A stretch of 64,000 bases of DNA from Ohessyouella blattaphilus (GCF_024721265.1 NZ_JAMXOC010000011.1:32512-96511); one strand, 5' to 3'. Shown: positions 54,882 to 63,125, numbered from the stretch's first letter. Made by a program: numbers and translations. Notes: generated by a model not told the origin, from the sequence alone.

Positions 54882-55184
54882 CTAGTTTATGGGGTTTAAT
54901 ATTTTCCACTGGCTTGGCTCCTTGTTATACTTGGAATTTCGAATAATTGCTTCAACATCTTTTATGAGGACTTGAATATTTGTTAGCCATAACACATCAT
55001 TTAGGGAAACGCCTTTACTATATACTGGCGGTTTAGAATGGTATGGATAATAATGAAACTCTATCACATTGTCTAAATTATTAAATATAAAGTTGCAGCC
55101 TCCTATCTTTTTCGCCTTTACTTTCATTACAAGCTCCAATACCTTTTGTACGGCTTCTGCTTGCTTTTGACTAATAGCGTCCAT
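54882..55184 (-). CDS. Hypothetical protein of the element
   Basis: 100 residues from ATG 55184 (AAAGGAG 8 bases upstream, inside the preceding gene). An N-terminal helix rich in Gln, Glu and Lys is followed by a mixed alpha/beta segment with an aromatic stretch (VIEFHYYPYHSKPPVY). I do not recognise the family. The start overlaps the gene upstream by 14 bases, suggesting one transcript with the two genes before it. Confidence 0.6.
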   Translation of the reverse strand: MDAISQKQAEAVQKVLELVMKVKAKKIGGCNFIFNNLDNVIEFHYYPYHSKPPVYSKGVSLNDVLWLTNIQVLIKDVEAIIRNSKYNKEPSQWKILNPIN

Positions 55185-55437
55185 GCTCTGCACTCCTTTC
55201 ATTATTCAAAACAGTTTCTAGCACCTTTTGCGCTTCCTCTATGTCCTTTGATATTTTGCTTAAGTAGTCCGCTACTATATCGTTGTGGTTGCCTGCCTTG
55301 TCTTGATAATACGCAAGTAATTTTTCGTCTATAATTTCAAAATAGTCCTCTATTAAATAATTCTGTGCAGCCTTCGCCTTATTTACGCTTGATTTAATAT
55401 CAGTCAATAAGCTATCTAACTCTATTGTTTTTCTCAT
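55171..55437 (-). CDS. Hypothetical helical protein of the element
   Basis: 88 residues, all-helical and acidic (ELDSLLTDIKSSVNKAKAAQNYL, then KISKDIEEAQKVLETVL). No named family. It overlaps the preceding gene by the 4-base ATGA junction. Confidence 0.6.
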   Translation of the reverse strand: MRKTIELDSLLTDIKSSVNKAKAAQNYLIEDYFEIIDEKLLAYYQDKAGNHNDIVADYLSKISKDIEEAQKVLETVLNNERSAEHGRY

Positions 55438-55709
55438 GCGATTGAAAATCTCCTATTCTCTGTGGCTTTAGTGTACGCTCTATACAAGTTCTCATGCTCT
55501 GCTTTAAATGTCTTGCTATCAAACCGATTACCAATAATAGTTTTAAACCTAACAACAAAATCGCCTGCTTGCTGCTCTTCTATGCCTTTGGCTTCCATAT
55601 CTCGCTTAATCTCTGCTTTCAGCTCTTCCATTTCAGCCTCAATAGCCTTTGCCTGCGCTTCCAGTTCCTTTAGCTTCTTTACTCTGTTAAGAATTGCTCT
55701 TTCGCCCAT
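55434..55709 (-). CDS. Coiled-coil phage-type hypothetical protein (Gp157-like)
   Basis: 91 residues. An N-terminal coiled coil (LKELEAQAKAIEAEMEELKAE) is followed by a beta-type end (FVVRFKTIIGNRFDSKTF, ENRRFSIA). The layout resembles small phage Gp157-like proteins, though the similarity is from memory. It is first in a three-gene leftward cluster ahead of the integrase. Confidence 0.6.
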   Translation of the reverse strand: MGERAILNRVKKLKELEAQAKAIEAEMEELKAEIKRDMEAKGIEEQQAGDFVVRFKTIIGNRFDSKTFKAEHENLYRAYTKATENRRFSIA

Positions 55710-55869
55710 AATGTACCCCTTTCGTTGGTGGCTTTAGCTCCGGTAGGCTTTAAATATCTAGGGCTTTGCCCTTCCCAATCTCCCTTATCCTATCCCGGTA
55801 TTATGTTTAGTAGTCTTCGGTACGCCTTGCGGCCACTTCGCTTTGCCTTGTTCTTTTGTATCTAAGTAC

Positions 55870-55985
55870 ATTATACTGTATATGGTCGCATATATCTATT
55901 GACAATAGCCACAGATTTGCTTTTGTATATGGGAGTATATTTGTCTACTTTGTATATGGTCGTATGTATTGATTAGTGATATACT
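55870..55985. promoter_or_regulatory. Divergent control region with three RHH-type operators
   Basis: Three copies of TGTATATGGnnGTATAT-like sites lie at 55877-55894, 55924-55940 and 55951-55967. Site 1 has the arms ATATG and CATAT around GTCG. The leftward promoter (TAGATA 55893-55898, 17 bp, TATAAT 55870-55875) has site 1 in its spacer. A rightward extended -10 (TGATATACT 55977-55985) has site 3 at its -35 position. The layout fits repression of both directions by the Arc-like protein next door. Confidence 0.65.
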
Positions 55986-56070
55986 TTTATTGTAAGGTGA
56001 AGTGGGCACTTTATACATTACGCCCCCATTCAGAAAGAAAGGGGTAAAACCAACAAAAGGAGCTTAAAAC

Positions 56071-56280
56071 ATGGATAACAAAGAAAAGAATACGTATAGA
56101 GGCTTTACTGAAGCTCAAAAAATGGCAAATGAGAAATACATGAAACGATTTGTTGAGGTTAAAGTGCGAATGACCCCCGAAAAGCGTGAATTAATTAAAA
56201 GTCACGCACAAGCACAAGGCGAAAGCACTACCGCTTTTATCAACCGTGCCATTGACGAAACCATGAAAAGAGATAGTTAG
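56071..56280 (+). CDS. Arc-type ribbon-helix-helix regulator
   Basis: 69 residues. The C-terminal half has the ribbon-helix-helix pattern: strand FVEVKVRMTPEKRELI, helix, a turn at GE and helix TTAFINRAIDETM. AAAAGGAG precedes the ATG. It is the only rightward gene in the middle of the element and has its own terminator. It probably binds the three iterated sites upstream and so controls itself and the leftward cluster. Confidence 0.82.
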   Translation: MDNKEKNTYRGFTEAQKMANEKYMKRFVEVKVRMTPEKRELIKSHAQAQGESTTAFINRAIDETMKRDS

Positions 56281-56285
56281 GCATT

Positions 56286-56317
56286 ACCACCAATCAATAT
56301 TACGGTTGGTGGTTTTT
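56286..56317 (+). terminator. Terminator of the RHH gene
   Basis: ACCACCAA and TTGGTGGT form an 8-bp stem around a 12-base loop, followed by five Ts. Confidence 0.8.
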
Positions 56318-57438
56318 CTATGCCCTCTGAGAGCAGGTTCTCAATAATCTAACAATAATCAAATTGCGGTTTGCTTGCTAACTGCTGCCATTGACTATCA
56401 ACGTCTTGGGGTAGATGGTATTTTTTTGTAATTACACTTAATTTACCCTGTCACTTTACCGCCTTACTAAGGCAGTTCATTCCCCGTATCACGTTGCTTT
56501 TTGCACAGTTTTTGTGTGTCCGTTGCGTGTCAACTTGTAATCACGTTAAACTACAAGCCCTCTAATTACAAGGTTTTGCACCCTGTTAGCTCCCTGTCAG
56601 TAATAAGGTGTGGCGTTCTATCCCCCCCCCTTTTATAAAAAAAATGTAGAGTTGGAAACACCTCACCCTCTCCAGTAGAACGACCCTGTAAGCTCTCTCG
56701 GCAGAGGGGGGGAGCACCCTTTAGGTAAAGGGATAACAATTCATTATCAATCCTCTAATTCGCTCTAGAAACTACTTTAAAGCCCTTGCCCTAACATTTA
56801 ACCCTAAGCGCTTTTTAACTTCTCTTTTCCCTATTGTGTATAGCTTTAGACCTTGGAATTGATTTCACGGTGTCGCCTTAGCCTATCCGCACATTCTCTT
56901 TAGGGTGTCAGATATATCAGTATGTTCCCGTCATGAATGTCGGGAAGTTCCTTTTCAACTGTCTACAATTTGTGGATAGTTGAAAAGCACCTTTTAGGGG
57001 CTCAGATAATGAAGAATACTTCTGCAAGCTCGTTATTTGCGATTTAAGCGATTTAATTCTTTTACCTTAACAGTTCTTCTATATCCGTTCTGTAATGCAT
57101 AGAATTTTAAATAACGAACACGCAACCACGTTATGCGGTATCACTTACCTTTCGTGCGTTTCAAACAATCGCTCGGCTTGTTTCCAATCGTTCACTTTAT
57201 GCTCATAATTAAGTAAAAGAAAAGACGTTGTTTAAGAATGCTAATCGCCGCACTACTTCAAACGTCTACCGGCTTTATATTTCAAGTGTTCCTCGCTCAC
57301 GGCGGCAGTATAAAAAGTTCGCGCGAGAAAAAATGTATAGTGACGGTGTGAAGCTCGCATATAGGCGAGGGGAGGGTGGTACCCCCCCCCTCTCATTAGC
57401 CCTTGCACTATGCAGCAATCATTAAAAAATATTTATTA
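56318..57438. other. 1.1-kb non-coding stretch with hairpins and C tracts
   Basis: I find no convincing gene: the open frames are short and lack ribosome sites. It holds nine-C runs at 56622-56630 and 57382-57390, a seven-G run at 56706-56712, and a 16-bp hairpin at 56951-56987. Next to the second C run, CTCGC and GCGAG form a small hairpin (57354-57369). The stretch could carry an origin, a transfer origin or an RNA gene, none of which I can prove. Confidence 0.5.
56951..56987 (+). ncRNA. Strong 16-bp hairpin, possible structured RNA
   Basis: Arms 56951-56966 and 56972-56987 with a 5-base loop. Two pairs are G-U only when read as + strand RNA (they would be C-A on the other strand), which favours a rightward RNA. 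No U tail follows, so it is not a simple terminator. Confidence 0.35.
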
Positions 57439-57798
57439 TTAATCATTCATTCCGGGAATGTTATCAAGCCATTTTTTTAAACGCTCGTCTTTACGCTCAG
57501 TGGCTTGGCTCTTTAATCCTTCCGCTTCGTACCTAGCTATAATCTCAGCTTCATGTCTTTTCAATTCTTCATCAAGTTCCTTATTTTTTTGAGCTTCTCT
57601 TTCTTCACGCTCTGAAAGAATAGCCTTAGCGAATAGGTCGTTAATCTCCTCTTGGCTTTCAATCTCCCCATTCAATACGGCTTCCATGCTTGCCTTAAAC
57701 TCCTCAGAGGCCTTAGCGTCTTTCTCTGCTATGCGCTCTTTTACCGCTTTAGTATCTGTTACAATTTCCGTAAACTCGTTCTTTTTCATTTCCTGCAT
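57439..57798 (-). CDS. Hypothetical charged coiled-coil protein
   Basis: 119 residues, very rich in Glu and Lys, mostly helical (EEREAQKNKELDEELKRHEAE). AGGAG lies 7 bases before the ATG. The start shares one base with the stop of the gene before it. No family is recognised, although such proteins occur beside phage-like genes. Confidence 0.6.
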   Translation of the reverse strand: MQEMKKNEFTEIVTDTKAVKERIAEKDAKASEEFKASMEAVLNGEIESQEEINDLFAKAILSEREEREAQKNKELDEELKRHEAEIIARYEAEGLKSQATERKDERLKKWLDNIPGMND

Positions 57799-58313
57799 TA
57801 TCTTTCTCCTCTTTTCGTGATGATGTCATACATTGGCGTGTCAGCTACCTGTGCGAAAAAGCCCCTAACATAATCTAGCCTAGGCATAGCGTAACCGATA
57901 GTTTTCATCAATTCGCTACACTCAGTATCTAAAGCATTTGAACCATTTGCAATTTCTTCAAGTTTCTCCATTAACTTAGCTGCCTCTTGGTACTGCTTGC
58001 GGTTTTCCTCTTCTAGGTATGCCTTAATAATAATGCTTGCTTCCTGGGCTTTCTCCTCTGCCATGAGTGGCTCACTTTCAAGATGTGCTATGCGCTTTGT
58101 ACAGAACTCTTCTAAAGTATTCGCTTCGCCTAGCTTATCCTTTGCCCTTTGGTAATCTTCCACGCTTCCATTTGCCCCTGCTTCTAGTAGGCTATTAGCT
58201 TTTTCTATGTCCTGCCTAGCCTCTTCCAACTTGATACGCCATTCCTTGATTTCTTGCGCCCTTTGGGTGCGGCTTTCTGCAATAGCGGTTGTAACTTCTT
58301 TAAATGATTTCAT
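57798..58313 (-). CDS. Hypothetical helical protein
   Basis: 171 residues. A long N-terminal coiled coil (RTQRAQEIKEWRIKLEEARQ onward) and further helices, ending in VADTPMYDIITKRGER. AAAAGGAG is 8 bases upstream of the ATG. It is co-translated with the next gene by a TAATG junction. Function unknown. Confidence 0.6.
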   Translation of the reverse strand: MKSFKEVTTAIAESRTQRAQEIKEWRIKLEEARQDIEKANSLLEAGANGSVEDYQRAKDKLGEANTLEEFCTKRIAHLESEPLMAEEKAQEASIIIKAYLEEENRKQYQEAAKLMEKLEEIANGSNALDTECSELMKTIGYAMPRLDYVRGFFAQVADTPMYDIITKRGER

Positions 58314-58396
58314 CTTTTGTATCTCCTTTTTGATTTTATTTTGTAATATCGACCGGGTTTATTCCCCGTTGGTTCATCTCTTATCCTTAGTGTCAT
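58310..58396 (-). CDS. Possible 28-residue leader peptide
   Basis: A short frame, MTLRIRDEPTGNKPGRYY at its start and very basic at its end, with AGGAAAG before its ATG and an ATGA overlap with the following gene. Either a real small protein or a coupling leader. Confidence 0.35.
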   Translation of the reverse strand: MTLRIRDEPTGNKPGRYYKIKSKRRYKR

Positions 58397-58447
58397 GTCT
58401 TTCCTTTCTGTGCTTGCCAGTAGCTCATTAACGTCGTAATATGCGAC

Positions 58448-58735
58448 GGTATTCTTTTATACGGTTTATATCATCCGTTTTGGAAGGTATGCCGTTAAGG
58501 GACTAAGCCTAATCTTTGGCTGAGTGTCTAAGGTAGTGAAATGCGACCTTAGAGGGCTAAGCGCAATTTGCGTTGAGCGTCAAGGGTATATATAGACTGC
58601 TGCCGTTTTTGGCTTGAGTATGCAGGCTCTAGGTTCTTGCTTTCCAAATCTGAAAAGCGAGTTACATAACCTACTTGTACTCACTTAACCGCACAAGCCT
58701 AACGCACTAACCTAGTGCATTAGCTAGGGGCGTCC
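58448..58735. repeat. Module repeat, copy 1
   Basis: 58448-58541 is identical over 94 bp to 60439-60532, and similarity continues at about 80 percent to near 58735. The first part is a piece of primase coding sequence (reading SLNGIPSKTDDINRIKEY leftward), cut short here. The rest is non-coding with small hairpins (AGCC-GGCT, GCGCAA-TTGCGT). Confidence 0.8.
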
Positions 58736-59062
58736 GTTTCGTTCACTCCCCTACTGTCGAACTTTCGACCGTGAAACCTGTGGATATATCCAATGGTTAA
58801 TTGCTTTTGAAACCTGTGGTTTATTCCCTACACTTGGCTATATGTCTTTTAACCGTATGTTTTCGTAGGTTCTATGGTGGAAGAGTGTCCGCCAGTACTT
58901 TCAGACGTTTTTGTCCAAAAGTCTATACTAGCACTTGCTATAAGCTCCCTGCACCTTAACAATTCCTAACATTGATACGCCACTTTATTCGCCAATAAGC
59001 CTTATTCTTTCAACCTTTGCCCTATATGTAATATATGTCAACATTTATCAACATCAATGCCG
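58736..59062. other. Non-coding stretch downstream of the sigma gene
   Basis: No gene seen. It contains two copies of TGAAACCTGTGG about 40 bp apart and a GTCCAAAAGTC segment that resembles the inverse of the repeat by the integrase. Confidence 0.4.
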
Positions 59063-59926
59063 CTAGTCCATTAACCTAAACGCTGCATACTCTGTTGAGC
59101 TAATACCGTTACGCTGAAAAGCTGCAACTCCAATATGTCTATAAGCGTGTGCCGCTAGGTAGTCATCATAGTACGGCCGTAGCTTGTCGCTATGCTTCTT
59201 TAGCCTCAGCCTATTAAGCGCCTTTTGTTGCACTACTCTTACACGCTCAATCGTTACACCTATCTGTTCGCCTGTTTCTGCTAGTGTTTTACCTTTCATG
59301 TATCTAGCCTTTATAACGTCCTGTTGCTGAATAGGTAGAACCTCTAATAGCTCGCTAACCTCTTCCCTTAATTGTTGCCTATCTCTTTCTTGGGTTGCTA
59401 GTTCAATGTCATCTCCAGTATCTGCTATTGAGTCCCCTAGTGTTATGCCACCGTCAAGCCCCGGTATCACTTCATCAAGGCTTTGCTGCCTAAGTGCGAC
59501 CATATCTTTCTTTAGTTGCATTACCTGCTTAACGCTAATCGCTAGGGCTTTAGCCATTTCATGATTGCTAGGCTCTCGCCCATATTCTCTTTTAAAGGCT
59601 TTTTCCTCACTCTGATATTTAAGCGCTAATGTATAAGCGTGTACTGGTACTCTAATATTGTGACCGTTATTCATGATATAACGGCTATAAGTCTGCTTTA
59701 ACCAAATAGCTAGATAGTGAATAAAGGTAGCCTCTTTAGTTTCATCATACTTTTCTACCGCTTGGCATAATGCAAAATATCCCTCTTGTGTAAGATCTTC
59801 TACTTCTGCTAACCCCTTATACTTATTTGCCATCATGATTATAAACTTCTCGCATTGCTTCCAAAGCAAAAGCATTTTATCGCTCGCCCCGGCTTGAATA
59901 TCTCTAACTAACTCTTCGTTTGACAA
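59063..59926 (-). CDS. Sigma-70-family RNA polymerase sigma factor of the element
   Basis: 287 residues from TTG 59926, chosen because AAAGGAG lies 8 bases upstream. A GTG at 59935 would touch that site. Region 2 (DLTQEGYFALCQAVEKYD, then FIHYLAIWLKQTYSRYI), region 3 (REPSNHEMAKALAISVKQVMQ) and region 4 helix-turn-helix (TLAETGEQIGVTIERVRVVQQ) are all present, plus a conserved-looking tail (HAYRHIGVAAFQRNGISS). It probably directs transcription of element genes. Confidence 0.85.
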   Translation of the reverse strand: MSNEELVRDIQAGASDKMLLLWKQCEKFIIMMANKYKGLAEVEDLTQEGYFALCQAVEKYDETKEATFIHYLAIWLKQTYSRYIMNNGHNIRVPVHAYTLALKYQSEEKAFKREYGREPSNHEMAKALAISVKQVMQLKKDMVALRQQSLDEVIPGLDGGITLGDSIADTGDDIELATQERDRQQLREEVSELLEVLPIQQQDVIKARYMKGKTLAETGEQIGVTIERVRVVQQKALNRLRLKKHSDKLRPYYDDYLAAHAYRHIGVAAFQRNGISSTEYAAFRLMD

Positions 59927-59949
59927 TATCCCCACTCCTTTATATACTT

Positions 59950-59961
59950 GGTTTATAAACC
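59950..59961. promoter_or_regulatory. 12-bp palindrome upstream of the sigma gene
   Basis: GGTTTATAAACC, a perfect palindrome 24 bp before the start codon, inside about 75 bp that is identical upstream of both sigma copies. A likely operator for autoregulation. Confidence 0.5.
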
Positions 59962-60015
59962 TTTGGCAGGGGTTAATAAATGGGCTTGTTTGTCAGTAAT
60001 GACGGCAGGCTCATT

Positions 60016-60493
60016 TTATTGCCTACTAGCTATGCGCTCTAGCTGATTAATCTTCATTAGCTCTATCGCCTCTTCCCGGGTAAACCCTTCTTGCTCTATC
60101 AGTTCAAGAGAATGCTCTTACTTGCGTATCCATGTACGCTTTCCCTGCCTCTTCACAAGCCCTAGCTTTAGTCAGCTTGTACTCATTACCCCTTAACCGC
60201 TCTAGCCCCTCTAAAAACCAATTAAGGATTGCGCTTTTCTCTTTGAGCATTTTATCAAGTATGAAGCTATCTCGCTTATCTGTTGGGATAACGTGTTCAC
60301 AAGGCATGATTATAAGCCGTTCAAAGATATGACCGCCCTTATCGTCTGTAAAGCTAGGCAGGTTATTGCAAGCAATCGCTATTGCGCCCGGTACCTGGGG
60401 CACTCCCCCCCCTGTTTCCAGCAGCTTATTAATGCCGTGGTATTCTTTTATACGGTTTATATCATCCGTTTTGGAAGGTATGCCGTTAAGGGA
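60016..60493 (-). pseudogene. Remnant of a D5-type phage/plasmid primase-helicase
   Basis: A frame of 129 residues runs from just after a TAG (60494-60496) to TGA at 60104. It reads LLETGGGVPQVPG, IACNNLPSFTDDKGGHIFERL, then RDSFILDKMLKEKSAILNWFLEGLERL, typical of the middle and end of P4/D5-like primases. The N-terminal primase and Walker regions are missing. A second short frame (60016-60117, EQEGFTREEAIELMKINQLE) follows in another frame and may be its displaced end or another gene's tail. A run of eight Cs (60405-60412) lies inside. Confidence 0.75.
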
Positions 60494-60660
60494 CTAAGCC
60501 TAATCTTTGGCTGAGTGTCTAAGGTAGTGAAAGGCGACTTTTAAGGACTAAGCGCAATTTTGCGTTGAACGTCAAGAGTATAGGTAGCCTGCTGCCATTT
60601 TTGGCTTTAGTGTGCATAAGCCTAACGCACTAACCTAGTTCACTAGCTAGAGTGTCCGCC
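60439..60660. repeat. Module repeat, copy 2
   Basis: 60439-60532 matches 58448-58541 exactly. Here the primase reading continues into the remnant, so this copy keeps the original context. Similarity continues to about 60660, including CCTAACGCACTAACCTAG. Confidence 0.8.
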
Positions 60661-61230
60661 ATTTTGGGGAAGCTCTAGCCGTTTCTATTTTGACAACACC
60701 TAGAGGAATAACAGCTCATTACTTCTTTACCATTGAGCAACTTATTCCTGTTATAGTTATGCGACGTCGCATTCTCTCACTCGACTGCTGCCAGCTCATT
60801 CATTAAATCGTCTTTACATTTAGAATTTTCAACGTTTTCTAGTTCCGCCGGCAGAACTGTTCGTTTTGTTGAGGTCAACAAAATCATATATACATTTTTG
60901 TTTTTTGGGGACTTTATTCCCGATAATTTACCATCATGGCATTATCTTTCTACACTGCTGCCATTAGCCTATTCATATTCGTATTTGCTATACGTTTCTT
61001 GCTCCTTATCAGTTCTAACTTTAATATTCTAATCGAGATGTTAAAAGGCATGAAAACCCTTAGTAGTTCCTAACATTAGAGCGCTTTTCAGTTGGTGACA
61101 ATTTGTCACCGTTTCATTTCCCTCAGCATTACGCCATTAATATCATTTATTCTTGTAATAGACCACTTCAACGATTGCCTTATATATAAATAATGTCAGC
61201 ATTTATTAACATCAATCAAGACCGCTTTCG
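60661..61230. other. Non-coding stretch
   Basis: No gene seen. It has two CTGCTGCC words, a GGTGACAATTTGTCACC palindrome near 61094-61110, and the AT-rich end that resembles the bases downstream of the full sigma gene. Confidence 0.45.
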
Positions 61231-61608
61231 TTATTCGATTGACTTGAACGCTGCATACTCTGTTGAGCTAATACCGTTACGCTGAAAAGCCGCAACTCCA
61301 ATATGCCTATAAGCGTGTACTGGTACTCGAATATTGTGACTGTTGTTCATGATATAACGGCTATAAGTCTGCTTTAACCAAATAGCTAGATAGTGAATGA
61401 AGGTAGCCTCTTTAGTTCCATCATACTTTTCTACCGCTTGGCATAATGCAAAATATCCCTCTTGTGTAAGGTCCTCTACCTCTGCTATTCTCTTGTACTT
61501 ATTCGCTATCATGATTATGAATTTCTCGCACTGCTGCCATAGTAAAAGCATTTTCTCGCTCGACTGCTGCCCTGTTTGAATATCTCTAACTAATTCTTCG
61601 TTTGACAA
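61231..61608 (-). CDS. Mini-sigma: internally deleted copy of the sigma gene
   Basis: 125 residues from TTG 61608 with the same AAAGGAG site. It matches the full sigma through region 2 (to VPVHAY), then jumps in frame to the C-terminal tail (YRHIGVAAFQRNGISS). The 492 bp lost lie between two TATAAGCGTGT repeats present at 59140-59150 and 59632-59642 of the full copy. Regions 3 and 4 are gone. It keeps core-binding and -10 parts, so it could be a modulator, or simply a dead copy. Confidence 0.7.
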   Translation of the reverse strand: MSNEELVRDIQTGQQSSEKMLLLWQQCEKFIIMIANKYKRIAEVEDLTQEGYFALCQAVEKYDGTKEATFIHYLAIWLKQTYSRYIMNNSHNIRVPVHAYRHIGVAAFQRNGISSTEYAAFKSIE

Positions 61609-61631
61609 TATCCCCACTCCTTTATATACTT

Positions 61632-61643
61632 GGTTTATAAACC
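61632..61643. promoter_or_regulatory. 12-bp palindrome upstream of the mini-sigma
   Basis: GGTTTATAAACC, same position relative to the start codon as at 59950-59961. Confidence 0.5.
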
Positions 61644-61716
61644 TTTGGCAGGGGTTAATAAATGGGCTTGTTTGTCTACAATGGCAGCAGGCTCATTTTA
61701 TTGTTTATTCTCCTCT

Positions 61717-62553
61717 CTATTCGATTAATTGAGATTCTAATTCGTCTATATTATATTCACGTTCCCGGAACATTTTAGCCGGAGTGTTTGCCACTCCTCT
61801 GCCTAACTTCTTTGGTATATTATCATGATAATTTCCATCAAGCACTTTCACCATGTTTTTATCGGTAATGAGCCAATCAAAAGTTGCAGACCAATTACGG
61901 TCGTTTTGACCTTTTAGGAAACTACTAGCCTCAGCGGTTTCAAATAGTCTTTTAAAATCTTCAAGTGTATATGATTTCATTCTTGCCTTTATCGCTCTCT
62001 TGCGATTATCAGATAATTTAGTTAGACGTGGGAATGATACGCAAGTATCATTATACAAATCAGCTATTTGCTGATAGTCAACTTTCTCTTTTTCTCTACT
62101 CTTATCTAATCTATTCTTATCTAATCTACTCTGAGGTTCCGAATTGGTTCCATCTTGGTTACATTTTGGTTCCGAATTGGAATAACTCGACTTACAATCT
62201 CCCAAAGTATCTTTTAAAGCGTATTTCCCACCGCATTCAATAAGGCTTTCTTTTTCCTCCGGATACAAGGTTTCTTTATATCTATCCCCCTTGATTTTAT
62301 TATTATTTATCCTCCAATGGGTTATCACAACAACCCCGGACTCAAGGGCAATTATGAAGTTCCTGCTTACCAACTCTTCAATATCTTCACGACTTGCGCC
62401 TATCATTCTTTGTATCTTCTTAGGACTTCCTACAAGGCCATCATCATCAGCCCTTAGACCAAGATGAAAATATAAAGCCTGCGCACTTAGTGGCATATCA
62501 ATAAAATTATCAGTATCAACTACACCTCGACTGAACATTCTTTTATTCGCCAT
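61717..62553 (-). CDS. Phage-type replication initiator / replisome organizer
   Basis: 278 residues from ATG 62553 (GGGAGAG upstream). The N-terminal winged-helix part (MFSRGVVDTDNFIDMPLSAQALYFHLGLRADDDG) is typical of phage replisome-organizer proteins. A variable charged linker and a C-terminal DnaD-like end (WSATFDWLITDKNMVKVLDGNY) follow. It likely binds the element's origin and recruits the host helicase loader. It overlaps the upstream gene by 11 bases. Confidence 0.8.
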   Translation of the reverse strand: MANKRMFSRGVVDTDNFIDMPLSAQALYFHLGLRADDDGLVGSPKKIQRMIGASREDIEELVSRNFIIALESGVVVITHWRINNNKIKGDRYKETLYPEEKESLIECGGKYALKDTLGDCKSSYSNSEPKCNQDGTNSEPQSRLDKNRLDKSREKEKVDYQQIADLYNDTCVSFPRLTKLSDNRKRAIKARMKSYTLEDFKRLFETAEASSFLKGQNDRNWSATFDWLITDKNMVKVLDGNYHDNIPKKLGRGVANTPAKMFREREYNIDELESQLIE

Positions 62554-62917
62554 TAATACCACTCTCCCGAGATATTGATAATTGCCCTTCTGTTTCCTTT
62601 AAGATTTTTCTTGCACTTCTTAAAGTTCTTAATATGGTTATGGCTTGACTTTCTAAGTTTTCGCAAAAATCTTTTAGCTCTTTCCTTGTACTTGGCTTAA
62701 AATAGCCCCCAGTGGCAGCAGAACATATAATAGCACCGTTTTGACGTTCTCTTGATACTATCGCCCGGAGCTCTCTTTCGCTACACTGTAACGCCTGCAT
62801 TAACGCCTTGGTTGAAATAGCGTTCTCTTTTCCCAACGGTAATAATGGTTCAATAACAAATGTAAGGTTGCCGCCCTCATTTATATGTACTCGGTTAGAT
62901 TTGTTTTTACCCCTCAT
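62543..62917 (-). CDS. Winged-helix phage-type protein
   Basis: 124 residues. The central part ALMQALQCSERELRAIVSRE followed by GAIICSAATGGYF has the helix-turn-helix plus wing pattern of small phage proteins encoded before replication initiators. The C-terminus is helical and charged. The start lies one base after the Xis-like gene stop. Confidence 0.65.
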   Translation of the reverse strand: MRGKNKSNRVHINEGGNLTFVIEPLLPLGKENAISTKALMQALQCSERELRAIVSRERQNGAIICSAATGGYFKPSTRKELKDFCENLESQAITILRTLRSARKILKETEGQLSISRESGINGE

Positions 62918-62918
62918 G

Positions 62919-63125
62919 CTATTTCACCCCCGTCAAAGAATTAAAATATTGGTCTAGCTTTTCTCTGTCCCACAGTACGCGCTTACCAATCTTGATTTTT
63001 GCACCGATTTCCTCGCCCAACTTCATAGCGTTATTACGCCCTAAGTTCGTATAGGCTCTTAATTCGTCCGTGTCCATTAATCTCGCATTTGTTGTAATTG
63101 CGCTCGCCTTTGTTCTTTCATTCAT
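62919..63125 (-). CDS. Excisionase-like helix-turn-helix protein
   Basis: 68 residues from ATG 63125 (AAAGGAG 8 bases upstream). The MerR/Xis-type layout is DTDELRAYTNLGRNNAMKLGEEIGAKIKIGKRVLWDREKLDQYF, with a wing GKRVLW. It probably helps integrase excise the element or acts as a local regulator. First gene of the leftward replication transcript. Confidence 0.8.
   Translation of the reverse strand: MNERTKASAITTNARLMDTDELRAYTNLGRNNAMKLGEEIGAKIKIGKRVLWDREKLDQYFNSLTGVK

Noticed and set aside
57375..57383. GGTGGTACC, resembling the T-box consensus
   Set aside because: No stem I, specifier loop or tRNA-synthetase or amino-acid gene follows. The match is too short.
57228..57425. A 65-residue rightward frame in the non-coding block
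   Set aside because: No ribosome site, odd composition ending in a C run, no recognisable domain.
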